Source: Telmatospirillum sp. (GTDB lineage Bacteria > Pseudomonadota > Alphaproteobacteria > Rhodospirillales > Magnetospirillaceae). Taken from it: a stretch of DNA of 64,000 nt. The translations under genes and the position numbers were made by a program. Below the pieces are notes generated by a model that was not told where the DNA came from, made no database searches, and worked only from the letters and a program-made list of their open reading frames with translations. The stretch is taken from contig WASQ01000054.1 of NCBI GenBank assembly GCA_009712185.1, positions 38,010 to 102,009 of the forward strand. The letters run 5' to 3'. Positions 45,101 to 53,803 of this stretch are shown here, piece by piece (position 1 is the stretch's first letter; each line of letters begins with the position of its first letter).

Positions 45101-47997
45101 ATCCCACGCTGTTCGTCAATGCCAGTGTCGAGGAAATCCGGGCCGCCGTCGAAGCCCAACCGCCGGCCGGAGATCCGGCCGGAACGGGACCCGACAACGC
45201 GCCCGCCGGTCTCGAAGCCTGGGTCCGCTTTTTCGAGGTGGCGCGGCATCCGGCCCCGGCGCCCGGAGACCCTGCGCCTCCTGATCCTTCCGCCGCGGAG
45301 CCGTCCGGCGGCGGTCGCCGGGCCTGGACCATTCTGGGACGCGGTGCCGGCGATGTCGAAAGCCTGGGGAAACGGCTGGCCGCCGCCGGTCAGGATGGCG
45401 GCGTCCTCGTCTGGCTGCCGGCGGATCCCGGCAAAGAAGATGCCGCCTTGCTACTGGGGGCGGCACAAAAATGCTGCGAACGGGGTCCGGATCCGAAACT
45501 GCCGCCCCGCCGGCTGGTCGTCGTCCAGAATGGCTGGGGCGGTGGCGGGTTCGCGCGCTCCTTTCACCAGGAGACGCCGGCAATCCCCACCCTGGTGATC
45601 AATCTGTCGCGGCCGGGATCCGCCGACGCGCCTGACTGGATCTGCCGGGAGGTCGCGGCGGCCCCGCCGGGATTCGCGGAGGTCTTCGTCGATTCGACCG
45701 GCGCCCGCGAGGAACCGCGGATCCGCGCGCTGCACCCCCGGTCCGCACCCGATCCGCTGACAGGCCCCGGGGATACCGTCCTGATCAGCGGCGGCGGCAA
45801 GGGAATCAGCGCCGAATGCGGCTTCCGGCTGGCGCAGAGGACGGGATGCGCCCTGCTGATCATCGGACGGTCAAAGCCCGAGGAGTCAGCCGAGCTGAGG
45901 GCCAACCTGACCCGCTTCCGCGAGGCCGGGATCCGGATCAGCTATCAGCCCGCGGACGTCTCGGACGAGACGTCGGTCGCGGCCGCGGTGGCCGCCGGGA
46001 CCCGCGACCTCGGCATGCCGGTGAGCGCGATCATTCACGGCGCCGGCCACAATGCCCCCCGCCCGGTCGCGGCGCTGTCCGATGACGACCTGCGGTCCAC
46101 CCTCGGCCCCAAACTGGACGGACTGAGAGTTCTGCTGGGGCTGGTCGACCGCGACCGGCTGAAATTGCTGGTCACGTTCAGTTCCATCATCGGCCGCATC
46201 GGCCTTCGCGGAGAGGCCGATTACGCTTTGGCCAACGAATGGCTGAGCCGGGAGACGGAGCTGTTCCAGGACCGCTATCCGGCCTGCCGGTGCCGCGCCC
46301 TGGAATGGTCCGTCTGGTCGGGGGCAGGGATGGGCGAACGCCTGGGCCGGATCGACGCTCTGGCTGCCCAGGGGATCACCCCGATCACGATCGACCAGGG
46401 TGTGGAACTGTTTCTGCGCGCCGTCGAGGCACCGGACCTGCCGGTCCGCGTGATCATTTCCGGGCGTTTCGGCGGAGCCGGAGCCGGCGTCGCCGTGCCC
46501 GAACCGCAACCGGGCGCGCGCTTCCTCGAACGCATCCAGGTCTTCTACCCTGGTGTCGAACTGGTCGCCGAATGCGACATCTCCGCGATCACCGATCCCT
46601 ACCTCGACGACCATGCCCTGGAGGGAGAACGGATCTTTCCGGCGGTCATGTCGCTCGAAGCCATGGCCCAGGCCGCCGGTCTTCTGTCGGGAACGGACCT
46701 CGCCCAGCCGTCGGGTCCGGCCCTGGTGTTCCGGGCCCTGTCCTTCCCGAAGGCGATCGTCCTGGCGCGCGACGCCGACCCGACCACAACCGTCACACTG
46801 CGTCTGGTCGCCCTGGCCGGCGAGGATGGCACCCTTGCGATGGCCATCCGCTGCTCCGCGACGAATTTCCAGATGAACCATGTCGAAGCCCGTTGCACCA
46901 TGGAACCGCGCTCCCCCGCGGCGGAGGATGGCAAGACGGAGGTTCGCGGGACCGGACCCGGTCTCCCCGGAACGCCGGAGATCGCCCTCTATCGAAGGCC
47001 GCTGTTCCAGAAGGGACGGTTCCGGACGGTCGCAGGCTACGACCGCATCGAAGCCCGCCGGTGTAGCGGTCGTCTCTCTCCGGCCGACGACCGCCCCTGG
47101 TTTTCCACGCCGTTTCCTCCCGTCTGTCTTCTGGGGTCGGCCGGGATCCGTGATGGCGCGCTGCATTCCGTTCAAGCCTGCATGCCCCACCGGATCCTCA
47201 TCCCGGTTCGGGCCGCGGCCGTGCGCCCCGGACTGCCGGCCGCCGGATCCGCGCCCCGTTTTTTCGTGGCGGAGGAGGTCGAGGACCGGGGCGATGAAAT
47301 GGTGTACGACCTGACCCTGCTCGACGCGGACGGCCGCCCCGTGGAGTGGTGGACAGAGGTCACCTACCGTGTCGTCGCGAACGCTCCCGCCCCCTGCATC
47401 GACGCTGTCCCGCTGATGGTCCCCTTCCTGGAACGGGCCATTCTGGCCCGTCACCCCGGTTGCGGGATCCATCTCACCCTGACCCCCATGACGTCCGGCC
47501 CCGGCTCAGCCGGGCCCCGATCAGCGGGGGACGGGCCGGGGGGAGAAGGGTCGGGAGGGAAAGGGCAGGCCTCGCCTCATCGTCCCGACGGCAAGCCGGA
47601 CCCGGTGGAGGGATCGCGCCACCGTTCCGTCAGCCGGACCGGAGACTGGCGCCTCGACGCGGACTGCCTGGTCCCGGCGGGATGCGATATGGAGACGGTC
47701 CGGGAAAGGGCTCCCGCCGACTGGTGGACGCTGCTCGGTCCCGACGGCGCCGCGCTGGCCGAACAGATGGCCGGCCATCTGGGAGAGCCGATGGACGTTT
47801 CCGCGACGCGGGTCTGGACCGCACGGGAAGCGGTCAAAAAGTCCGGAAGGCCCTGGATGACGCCGCTGACCCTGGATCCGGCCTCGGAACCGCGCTGGAC
47901 CATCTTGCAATCGCAGGGGCTGGAGGTCTGTTCATCGCTCATCCTCCCGCCCGCGGACGGCGACGGGATCTGTGTCGCGGTCGCGCTGCTGCCGTGA
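42109..47997 (+). CDS. Iterative type I polyketide synthase, enediyne-type architecture
   Basis: A 1962-residue single-module synthase. The ketosynthase (1-470) has Cys214 in VDGACSSSLLA, His347 in EGHGTGT and His387 in NIGHTKAA. The acyltransferase has Ser667 in GHSLGELAALHWAG. The single carrier domain has Ser977 in LHLNSITVGEI. The ketoreductase starts near 1224 (VLISGGGKGIS) with Tyr1372 in GEADYALANEW. The dehydratase has His1502 in YLDDHALEGE. The C-terminus (1895-1915) holds TRVWTAREAVKKSG, as in the PPTase-like end of enediyne synthases. The order KS-AT-ACP-KR-DH-PPTase is that of PKSE enzymes, which make conjugated polyenes. No thioesterase or other enediyne genes flank it. Confidence 0.88.
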   Translation: MTSPIAIVGMACRYPDAETVRHLFENSLARRQSFRRIPDQRLSTDYIDLSGVSRDCSYMGQAALIRGFRFDRDRFRVSAASYEATDLTHWLALTVAQEAIADIQFRKQRFHPDHDAIRVVVGNSLTGEFSRSGVMRLRWPYVRTVMERHLRRQSPDHDSGEIDRLLREIEADYKSPFPVPNEDHLAGGLSNTIAGRICNHFDFKGGGYTVDGACSSSLLAVSDACSALAAGDADLVLAGGVDLSIDPFELVGFSRTAALARTEMRVYDERAEGCWPGEGCGFGALMRLADAQDGCERIHAVIRGWGLSSDGKGGLTRPEADGQAIALRRAYARAGYSIASVGYFEGHGTGTRGGDTAELQALSGARRKDGPPPFPAVISSIKANIGHTKAAAGLAGLLRASQCVAEQILPPATGCERPHRLLQDHPDTLLVRDRAHPWDPGPGPRRAGVSAMGFGGINTHITIEEAPRTPRTVVQIPADDELTRFWAGQDLGLFLFAAARPEDLIWTADHLADFADRLSRAELADLAVEMARRATRGAFSPWKAAVVASTPEDFGRRLRLLRTRIESAPDSVVGIDGPDGVFLSGGGTSGRITLIFSGQAAPVRPDAGGFDRWFAPAGTVYREAGLADLAGRDDTGAAQPAIATASLAGLDILRWLSIDGDLAIGHSLGELAALHWAGCFDGGTLIDIARIRGQAMLEDPDTGGAMIAISAGRTRVRDLISDDPALFISNMNGPRQTVVAGRREAILAFAARLKDKGVAATVLRLRQAFHTPAMTAVAGRLAPLLAARALNGPTRPVISTVTGKMLPDTADIAAHLCRQLVEPVAFEDAVSLAAEKTDLFLEVGPGDLFSTLVQGITDRPVLSLDIGATSPLAALKAFAAAYVLDRAPGIGLLFQGRFTRPCRWDWRPDFFQNPCESESPGSAPENGGTISTTGAAPEASPGDAEDVLRRIMSEITGLPAWTLQGSSRMLSDLHLNSITVGEIINRFTATLGRRPVADPTLFVNASVEEIRAAVEAQPPAGDPAGTGPDNAPAGLEAWVRFFEVARHPAPAPGDPAPPDPSAAEPSGGGRRAWTILGRGAGDVESLGKRLAAAGQDGGVLVWLPADPGKEDAALLLGAAQKCCERGPDPKLPPRRLVVVQNGWGGGGFARSFHQETPAIPTLVINLSRPGSADAPDWICREVAAAPPGFAEVFVDSTGAREEPRIRALHPRSAPDPLTGPGDTVLISGGGKGISAECGFRLAQRTGCALLIIGRSKPEESAELRANLTRFREAGIRISYQPADVSDETSVAAAVAAGTRDLGMPVSAIIHGAGHNAPRPVAALSDDDLRSTLGPKLDGLRVLLGLVDRDRLKLLVTFSSIIGRIGLRGEADYALANEWLSRETELFQDRYPACRCRALEWSVWSGAGMGERLGRIDALAAQGITPITIDQGVELFLRAVEAPDLPVRVIISGRFGGAGAGVAVPEPQPGARFLERIQVFYPGVELVAECDISAITDPYLDDHALEGERIFPAVMSLEAMAQAAGLLSGTDLAQPSGPALVFRALSFPKAIVLARDADPTTTVTLRLVALAGEDGTLAMAIRCSATNFQMNHVEARCTMEPRSPAAEDGKTEVRGTGPGLPGTPEIALYRRPLFQKGRFRTVAGYDRIEARRCSGRLSPADDRPWFSTPFPPVCLLGSAGIRDGALHSVQACMPHRILIPVRAAAVRPGLPAAGSAPRFFVAEEVEDRGDEMVYDLTLLDADGRPVEWWTEVTYRVVANAPAPCIDAVPLMVPFLERAILARHPGCGIHLTLTPMTSGPGSAGPRSAGDGPGGEGSGGKGQASPHRPDGKPDPVEGSRHRSVSRTGDWRLDADCLVPAGCDMETVRERAPADWWTLLGPDGAALAEQMAGHLGEPMDVSATRVWTAREAVKKSGRPWMTPLTLDPASEPRWTILQSQGLEVCSSLILPPADGDGICVAVALLP

Positions 47998-48082
47998 ACC
48001 GGCGATGGTCGGGACGGGAAAGGAACGGGGGCCGGCCGACGGGAACGGCGGGCCACCCGGCAAGTGTTGGGAGAGGGGAAAA

Positions 48083-48103
48083 ACCGCGTTTCGGCGACGC
48101 GGT
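48083..48103. terminator. Hairpin between the PKS and glpQ
   Basis: ACCGCGT (48083-48089) and ACGCGGT (48097-48103) enclose a 7-nt loop starting TTCG. Flanking GGGAG and CTCCC can extend the stem. It lies between two convergent genes. Confidence 0.5.
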
Positions 48104-48135
48104 CCTCCCGGATGGCTGACTATCGGAGCAGGCGG

Positions 48136-49293
48136 TCAGTGAGCCGCGTCGCCGCCGTTTTCCAGCTTCTTGGTCATGGAGTCGTTGATCGCCGTTCCGG
48201 TGTGGTAGGGGCTGTCGGCCTTGACCGTCGGTTCCGGCGTCGGAATGCCGCGCTTTTCCAGCACCGCCTTCAAAACCCAGGGCCGATCCGAAATGATCCC
48301 GTCGACGCCCATGTCGATCAGCATGGACATATCGCGGGGATCGTTGACGGTCCAGGCCAGCACATGCATGCCAAGCTTGTGCGCCTCCTCGACCAGGTTG
48401 GGGGACAATTCCTTGAAATAGACCGAAACGGCATCGGCGCCGACATCGTGCGCCGCTTTCACATAGTCTCCGAAATAAGGCTTCTTATTGATATTGATCC
48501 CGGCCAGCCAGGGAGACGGCTTGGCATCGCCGATCTTCAGATAGCAACCATCGACCCATCCCCAGGACGGTTCCTCGCTGACCAGGGCGACGGTGGTGAT
48601 ATCGGGATCGATCTTGCGCATCTCGCGGATCGTGCGCCAGTCGAAGGTCTGCAAGGTGACGCGGTCCTGCATATTGTATTTGCGGACGATCTCATCGACC
48701 TTTCGCACGAACACGGCCGGGTCCGGGTTGTTCCTGTATCCGGGGGCCGCCGGATCCGCATAGGACTTGGTCTCGATATCGAAATGGACCCTGGTGTCGC
48801 CGTAGGAATTGGCAAGCTCGAAGACCTCTTCCAAGGTCGGGATCCGGGTCCCCGGAACGGAAATCTGCGTCTTCCCGTGGCTTTCGTAATAGTCCTCATA
48901 ACCCTTGGCGTGAGGGTTCATCGTGCCGACGTCGAACTGCCTGATCTGCTCCAGCGTCATCAGACGCAGGTCATACTGAAAGTCTTTCCCGACATACTGT
49001 CCGTCGGGACCTTTCGCGAGCCAGGGCGCCAGGAAGGGATTATGGCTGATGACGATATGGCCGTCCTTCGTCATCTGCATATCCATTTCGAGAGTGGTCT
49101 CGCCCATCTCCATGCCATAGGCGAAGGAGATCAGCGTGTTTTCCGGCCGGGCGTCGCGGCCGCCACGATGCCCCTCGAACACGAAACCGTCCCACGAAAC
49201 TTTCGCGTGGGCCGGGGCGGCCAGCCCCATCGCCGCGATTATCGAAACAGTCCCTAATCCGGCCAGCAGAGAGCGCTTTATTTTTCCGGTCAT
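48136..49293 (-). CDS. glpQ: Periplasmic glycerophosphodiester phosphodiesterase
   Basis: A 385-residue periplasmic enzyme that cleaves glycerophosphodiesters to glycerol-3-phosphate plus alcohol. The signal peptide is MTGKIKRSLLAGLGTVSIIA with cleavage after AHA near residue 30. The catalytic GDPD signature is EGHRGGRDARPENTLISFAY, followed by TLEMDMQMTKDGHIVISHNP and, near the end, VNDPRDMSMLIDMGVDGIIS. The ATG at 49293 is chosen because GGAGG lies about 11 bp upstream and it begins the signal peptide. It follows glpT on the same strand, so its product feeds the G3P importer. Confidence 0.93.
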   Translation of the reverse strand: MTGKIKRSLLAGLGTVSIIAAMGLAAPAHAKVSWDGFVFEGHRGGRDARPENTLISFAYGMEMGETTLEMDMQMTKDGHIVISHNPFLAPWLAKGPDGQYVGKDFQYDLRLMTLEQIRQFDVGTMNPHAKGYEDYYESHGKTQISVPGTRIPTLEEVFELANSYGDTRVHFDIETKSYADPAAPGYRNNPDPAVFVRKVDEIVRKYNMQDRVTLQTFDWRTIREMRKIDPDITTVALVSEEPSWGWVDGCYLKIGDAKPSPWLAGININKKPYFGDYVKAAHDVGADAVSVYFKELSPNLVEEAHKLGMHVLAWTVNDPRDMSMLIDMGVDGIISDRPWVLKAVLEKRGIPTPEPTVKADSPYHTGTAINDSMTKKLENGGDAAH

Positions 49294-49363
49294 GAAACTC
49301 ACAGCCTCCAATAATTTTTGTCTTCCAAAGAGATCTTTATAATTATTGGAACCCGATAGTTAC

Positions 49364-49391
49364 GGTGCCGCCAGCGGGGGCCGGCGGCACC
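49364..49391 (-). terminator. Hairpin between glpT and glpQ
   Basis: GGTGCCGCC (49364-49372) pairs with GGCGGCACC (49383-49391). It sits after the glpT stop and before the AT-rich leader of glpQ, so it may attenuate or end the glpT transcript. Confidence 0.5.
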
Positions 49392-49407
49392 ATTACCATG
49401 ACGTCTG

Positions 49408-50763
49408 TCAGGCCGTCGCCGGAGCCTGACGGCGCTTCGCCGCTTCGGCGTCGTGACGCAGGGTCGGCAGGATGCAAAGGATCGCCAGACCGCAGGACAC
49501 GATCAGCAGCGAGAAGCCGCCGTCCCATCCGAACCAGTCGACCGTGTAGCCGACCACGGCATTGGCCGCGACCGAACCACCCAGATATCCGAACAGGCCG
49601 GTAAATCCGGCAGCCGTTCCGGCCGCCTTCTTGGGAGCCAGTTCCAGCGCCTGCAGACCGATCAGCATGACCGGACCGTAGATCAGGAAGCCGACGGCGA
49701 TGAGGGCCGCCATGTCGACCGCCGGATGGCCCGCGGGGTTCATCCAGTAGACTAGCACCGCAACGGTCACCAGGATCATGAACAAGATGTTAACGATGCC
49801 GCGGCGACCGGCGAAGAAGCGGTCGGAAATCCAGCCGCACAGGATGGTCCCGGGGATGCCCGCCCACTCATAGAGGAAATAAGCCCAGGAGGACTTGTCG
49901 ACGGAGAAGTGCTTCGCTTCCTTGAGATAGGTCGGCGCCCAGTCCAGCACGCCATAACGGATCATGTAGACAAAGATGTTGGCGACGGCGATCCACCACA
50001 GCAACTTGTTCTTCAGAACATATTCGACGAAGATCTCCTTGGCGGAGAATTCCTTCTCGTTTTTCTCGCTGTAGCCTTCCGGATAGTCGTTCTTGTACTC
50101 CTCGATCGGGGGAAGACCGACCGACTGCGGGGTATCACGAATGGTCAGAATGGCAAATCCGGCAAGACCCAGCGCGACGGCGCCCGGGACATAAAAGGCG
50201 GAATGCCAGTCATTGAACCAGGCAAGGCCCAACAGGAAAAGCGGACCGATCAGACCGCCGCCGACATTGTGGGCGACGTTCCAGATCGACACGATGCTGC
50301 CACGTTCCTTCTGCGACCACCAATGCACCATGATGCGGCCGCACGGCGGCCAGCCCATGCCCTGGAACCAGCCATTGAAAAAACACAGAACGAACATCAC
50401 CGCGATGCTCGATGTCGCCCAGGGCACCAGCCCCAGAACAAAGGCGACGACCGCCGACAGGGTCAGGCCAAGGGCCAGGAAGAACCGCGCGTTGGAGCGG
50501 TCGGAGACGTTTCCCATCAGGAATTTCGACAGCCCATAGGCGATGGAAACACCCGACAGGGCGAAGCCGAGGCTGCCACGGGAATAGCCCTGCTCGATCA
50601 GATAGGGCATCGCCAGATTGAAATTCAGACGGACGAGATAGAAACCGGCATAGCCGAAAAATATTCCCATGAATATTTGCCAGCGCATGCGGCTGTAACT
50701 CGAATTGACCTGCCCTTCGGGCAGTCTCGGCACATGGGCCGCGGGTTTCATGAACGCAATCAT
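49408..50763 (-). CDS. glpT: Glycerol-3-phosphate antiporter GlpT
   Basis: A 451-residue MFS protein of the organophosphate:phosphate antiporter family (GlpT/UhpT/UhpC). It has twelve hydrophobic segments. Family motifs include [20 protein letters not shown] with the substrate Arg, [20 protein letters not shown], and [21 protein letters not shown] second-half Arg lies in [17 protein letters not shown]. The ATG at 50763 follows AGGGGGAGGA. With GlpQ downstream the role is import of glycerol-3-phosphate in exchange for phosphate. The two-component genes just upstream on the same strand probably control it. Confidence 0.93.
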   Translation of the reverse strand: MIAFMKPAAHVPRLPEGQVNSSYSRMRWQIFMGIFFGYAGFYLVRLNFNLAMPYLIEQGYSRGSLGFALSGVSIAYGLSKFLMGNVSDRSNARFFLALGLTLSAVVAFVLGLVPWATSSIAVMFVLCFFNGWFQGMGWPPCGRIMVHWWSQKERGSIVSIWNVAHNVGGGLIGPLFLLGLAWFNDWHSAFYVPGAVALGLAGFAILTIRDTPQSVGLPPIEEYKNDYPEGYSEKNEKEFSAKEIFVEYVLKNKLLWWIAVANIFVYMIRYGVLDWAPTYLKEAKHFSVDKSSWAYFLYEWAGIPGTILCGWISDRFFAGRRGIVNILFMILVTVAVLVYWMNPAGHPAVDMAALIAVGFLIYGPVMLIGLQALELAPKKAAGTAAGFTGLFGYLGGSVAANAVVGYTVDWFGWDGGFSLLIVSCGLAILCILPTLRHDAEAAKRRQAPATA

Positions 50764-50930
50764 GAGTCCTCCCCCTTTGAATGGTTGTGTATTGGGAACA
50801 ACCATCGGGCAACGGACGGACGGACTCACGTCGGGCAATCCCCAAGACGTGTCAGGAAAAATCCAGACTTGACAGATGAAAAAGTCAGAAAATGCGAGGT
50901 GTTATAGCAATATGCGCGAACCGGAACCGA

Positions 50931-52364
50931 TCAGCGCGGAACCGACGGAATGCGCAGATAAAGCGTCGTGCCGCCACCGGTTACCGAATCGAGCGTCAGA
51001 GTTCCGTCCACCAGGGCCAGACGCTCCCGCATTCCCGCCAGTCCCAGGCGGCCCTGGGCCTGGGGCGCCTCGGCATCGAATCCCCGGCCATTGTCCTCGA
51101 CGATGATCTGAAGCCAGTCGTCGCGGAATTCGATGACCAGACTGACGGTTGAGGCCTCGGCATGCTTCAGAACATTGGTCAGAGCCTCCTGAACGATGCG
51201 GAAGGCCGTGGTTTCGATGTTCGAAGGGAACCGTTCGGACTCGGCCAGCGTCGTATGGAAGTCGACCCGGATGCCGAACCGCTGCCCCCAGTCGGCCAGA
51301 TAGGTTTCCAGCGCACGGGCAAGCCCGACGTCGTCGAGCGCGGTCGGGCGCAATTCCCAGGCCGCGCGATGCACCACCTGCCCGATCTGCGACGTCAGCG
51401 ACTGCAACCACTCCAGCGTGCCCCGCGCCGCCTCGCCCTGCACCGACTGTTCGAGGCTCTTCAGCCCCAGCGACAGCCCCGTCAGGTCCTGCCCCATCTG
51501 GTCATGCAATTCCCGGGCGATGTTCCGTCGTTCCTCCTCCTGGGTATTGACCAGCCTTTCCAGCAATCGGTGACGCTCCGCCTCGGCTTCCACCTTTTGC
51601 GCCATGTTCTCGCGAACCTCCTCATAGGCCCGCAGCAATTTGGCGCTCATGTCATTCAGGGCTTTTGTGACGTCATCCAGTTCGTCGGCCTGGGACCGGG
51701 GGCGGCGGCGCAATTTGAGGACCGGAGCGCGCAGGCCGGTCAGATCGATCTTGCGGACGAAATCCGCGATATGGGCCAGATGGGAGGTGATCAGCCGATG
51801 GGTGACGAACATGATGAACAGGGACACCACGAAGGTTTTTGCTCCGTGGCTGACCAGAAGGAACACCGCCTCGTCGAGCAACCGCAAATAGATCGCCTGA
51901 AGATTGGCCTCGACATGCAGGACGGCGATCCGGGTCGGCAGGCCGCCGATCACATGGGTCAGAGTGAAATCCTGGGAAATCACGGACTCGCGCGCCCGCT
52001 TGCCCTCGCTGGCGACCAGGGTTCCATCCGGCACCAGATGGATATCGGCTTCGCTGATGTCGGGCAGACGCAGGATCCCCTTCAACTCCAGGGCAAGCTG
52101 CCGCTCATCGACGTCCCAGACGCTCTGGCTCAGGCTTTCCAGATAGACACCCTGAATCTCGCCGAAACGATGTTCCAGCGAGACCAGATCGCGATGGAAG
52201 TCGATATAAAGCTGAACAATGGTCAGGACCAGCGTGATCACGGAACTGAACAGCAGCACCAGCGCCAGCAGGCGGCCGCCGATGCCATGGCGCAACTGCC
52301 ACGACCGTCTGGTGTAACGGCCGGCGTCGGTGCCCGAACCGTCAGTTCCGATCGAGCCAGCCAT
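50931..52364 (-). CDS. NarL/UhpB-class sensor histidine kinase
   Basis: A 477-residue membrane kinase. The first transmembrane helix is LALVLLFSSVITLVLTIVQL, followed by a periplasmic domain of about 115 residues and a second helix near 165-190. A HAMP-like linker and coiled coil follow. The HisKA_3 box has phospho-His in ERRNIARELHDQMGQDLTG (near residue 287). The HATPase domain has EALTNVLKHAEAS, VEDNGRGFDAEAPQ and GRLGLAGMRERL. GGAG 6 bp before the ATG at 52364 supports this start, which overlaps the regulator gene by 23 bp. The closest known layout is UhpBA-type control of a phosphate-ester transporter. Confidence 0.9.
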   Translation of the reverse strand: MAGSIGTDGSGTDAGRYTRRSWQLRHGIGGRLLALVLLFSSVITLVLTIVQLYIDFHRDLVSLEHRFGEIQGVYLESLSQSVWDVDERQLALELKGILRLPDISEADIHLVPDGTLVASEGKRARESVISQDFTLTHVIGGLPTRIAVLHVEANLQAIYLRLLDEAVFLLVSHGAKTFVVSLFIMFVTHRLITSHLAHIADFVRKIDLTGLRAPVLKLRRRPRSQADELDDVTKALNDMSAKLLRAYEEVRENMAQKVEAEAERHRLLERLVNTQEEERRNIARELHDQMGQDLTGLSLGLKSLEQSVQGEAARGTLEWLQSLTSQIGQVVHRAAWELRPTALDDVGLARALETYLADWGQRFGIRVDFHTTLAESERFPSNIETTAFRIVQEALTNVLKHAEASTVSLVIEFRDDWLQIIVEDNGRGFDAEAPQAQGRLGLAGMRERLALVDGTLTLDSVTGGGTTLYLRIPSVPR

Positions 52365-52980
52365 GGGTGGCTCCATACCGCACGATGTCCGCCCGCGTTC
52401 TCAGACCCAGCTTCGCCGTGGCGCGCGCCTTGTAGGTCTCGATGCTCTTGATGCTGAGATCAAGTGCCGCGGCCACCTCCTTGTTGCTGAATCCCTGCGC
52501 CGCCAGTTTCAGCACCGCCTCCTCCCGTGGGCTCAGATCCTCCGCCTCGGCCAGAACCGGGCCGCCCGCGAAATGCTGGAGCAGGCTGCCCGCGACCGCC
52601 GGGTCGACATAGAGGTCTCCGCCATACACTACGCGGATGGCGCGGACCAGCTCGCTGGCCGCCGACCGCTTCAACAGATACCCCCGCGCCCCGACGCGCA
52701 GCAGCTTCTGGACGTAGGCCCGGTCCTCATGGACCGTCAGCACCAGGATTTTCACCGCGGGACAGACCTCGGCCGCCCGCTGGCCGAGATCGACGCCATT
52801 CATCCCGGGCATCGACAGATCGATCACCGCGACATCGGGCTGAACCGACGTGATCAGATCGAGCGCAGCCTTCCCGTCCGACGCCTCCCCGACCAGGGCC
52901 ATCTCGGGATCCGCCTGGATCAGGGCCTTGATCCCGGCCAGAACGACCGGGTGGTCGTCGGCAACGGTAATACGAATCAT
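52342..52980 (-). CDS. NarL/FixJ-family response regulator
   Basis: A 212-residue regulator. The receiver domain has acidic residues in VADDHPVVLAGIKALI, phospho-acceptor Asp54 in VAVIDLSMPGMNGVDLG and the Lys in ARGYLLKRSA. The C-terminal LuxR-type helix-turn-helix reads LSPREEAVLKLAAQGFSNKE then VAAALDLSIKSIETYKARAT. It is sandwiched between the binding protein (10 bp upstream) and the kinase (23-bp overlap), so all three are one operon. Its targets are probably the glpT and glpQ promoters. Confidence 0.93.
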   Translation of the reverse strand: MIRITVADDHPVVLAGIKALIQADPEMALVGEASDGKAALDLITSVQPDVAVIDLSMPGMNGVDLGQRAAEVCPAVKILVLTVHEDRAYVQKLLRVGARGYLLKRSAASELVRAIRVVYGGDLYVDPAVAGSLLQHFAGGPVLAEAEDLSPREEAVLKLAAQGFSNKEVAAALDLSIKSIETYKARATAKLGLRTRADIVRYGATHGWLDRN

Positions 52981-52990
52981 GGGCGGAACC

Positions 52991-53803
52991 TCAATCGGTA
53001 TATTTCGGCATCAGTTGCGCGGTCATGCTGTCGCGCAGCTCCGCGATTTTCGACCAGAACTTCGCCGCCATCTCGGGATTCTCCCGAACGAAGGACCGGC
53101 TCATCACCAGATAATAGGCTTTGGTGACAAGGGGCGGATCCACCCTTTCGATCGTGGGAAAAGCGTCGGATTTCAAAAGCTGGTCTCCCGTGACGGTCTG
53201 TAGCACGGCGCCGGAGACCCGTCCGATTCCCAGTTTGATCAAATTCTGGCGACTGGACCCCACTTCCTCCAGTTTGATCCCCATCCGCTTCAGATCTTCA
53301 ACGATCGAATAGCCCCTGACCGCGCCGATCGGCCCATCGACGCCGGTCAGGTGGTGCCCGTCCCAGGATACGCCGGATCCTTGAAGCCGGTAGAGCGAGT
53401 AGGAAATGGTGGCAATCCGGAAATTGGGATCGGGAACCTGGGTTCTCCCGGGATAGACCCCGTAATACATCCTCTCCTTCACGAAGGAGGAATTGAAGAT
53501 CGCGTCCGCCTGCCCGCTGCCCAGGCTCATCAGGCAGCGCTTCCAGGGCTGCCGCATGAACACCACCTCGATTCCCAGATCCTCTGCGGCCTTCTTTACG
53601 ATTTCGACGGAGATCCCGGGCCTCTCCCAGTCGATCTCATCCCCCTCACCCAGGTAATAGGGATATTGCTCCCGGTCCTCAAAGGCGATGCGCATCGTCG
53701 ACGTTGCCGCCGCCGTCCCGGTCCCGGCCATCACGCAGGCCAGGGCGGTCATGCCCGTCATCACACCCGCCATCAGGCTCCGAAAAGTGTACGTCCTTGT
53801 CAT
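52991..53803 (-). CDS. Periplasmic solute-binding protein (family 3)
   Basis: A 270-residue extracellular binding protein with a signal peptide (MTRTYTFRSLMAGVMTGMTA, cleavage near residue 33). The fold appears in RPGISVEIVKKAAEDLGIEV, RQPWKRCLMSLGSGQADAIF and VRGYSIVEDLKRMGIKLEEV, typical of SBP_bac_3 proteins. No ABC permease lies near it. It is the first gene of an operon with a response regulator and a histidine kinase, so it probably delivers a ligand signal to the kinase. The start at 53803 is chosen for the signal peptide; 27 earlier codons are in frame but not credible. Confidence 0.85.
   Translation of the reverse strand: MTRTYTFRSLMAGVMTGMTALACVMAGTGTAAATSTMRIAFEDREQYPYYLGEGDEIDWERPGISVEIVKKAAEDLGIEVVFMRQPWKRCLMSLGSGQADAIFNSSFVKERMYYGVYPGRTQVPDPNFRIATISYSLYRLQGSGVSWDGHHLTGVDGPIGAVRGYSIVEDLKRMGIKLEEVGSSRQNLIKLGIGRVSGAVLQTVTGDQLLKSDAFPTIERVDPPLVTKAYYLVMSRSFVRENPEMAAKFWSKIAELRDSMTAQLMPKYTD

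Noticed and set aside
45886..47472. A 528-codon minus-strand frame
   Set aside because: Antisense to the ketoreductase and dehydratase domains of the PKS, with low-complexity composition.
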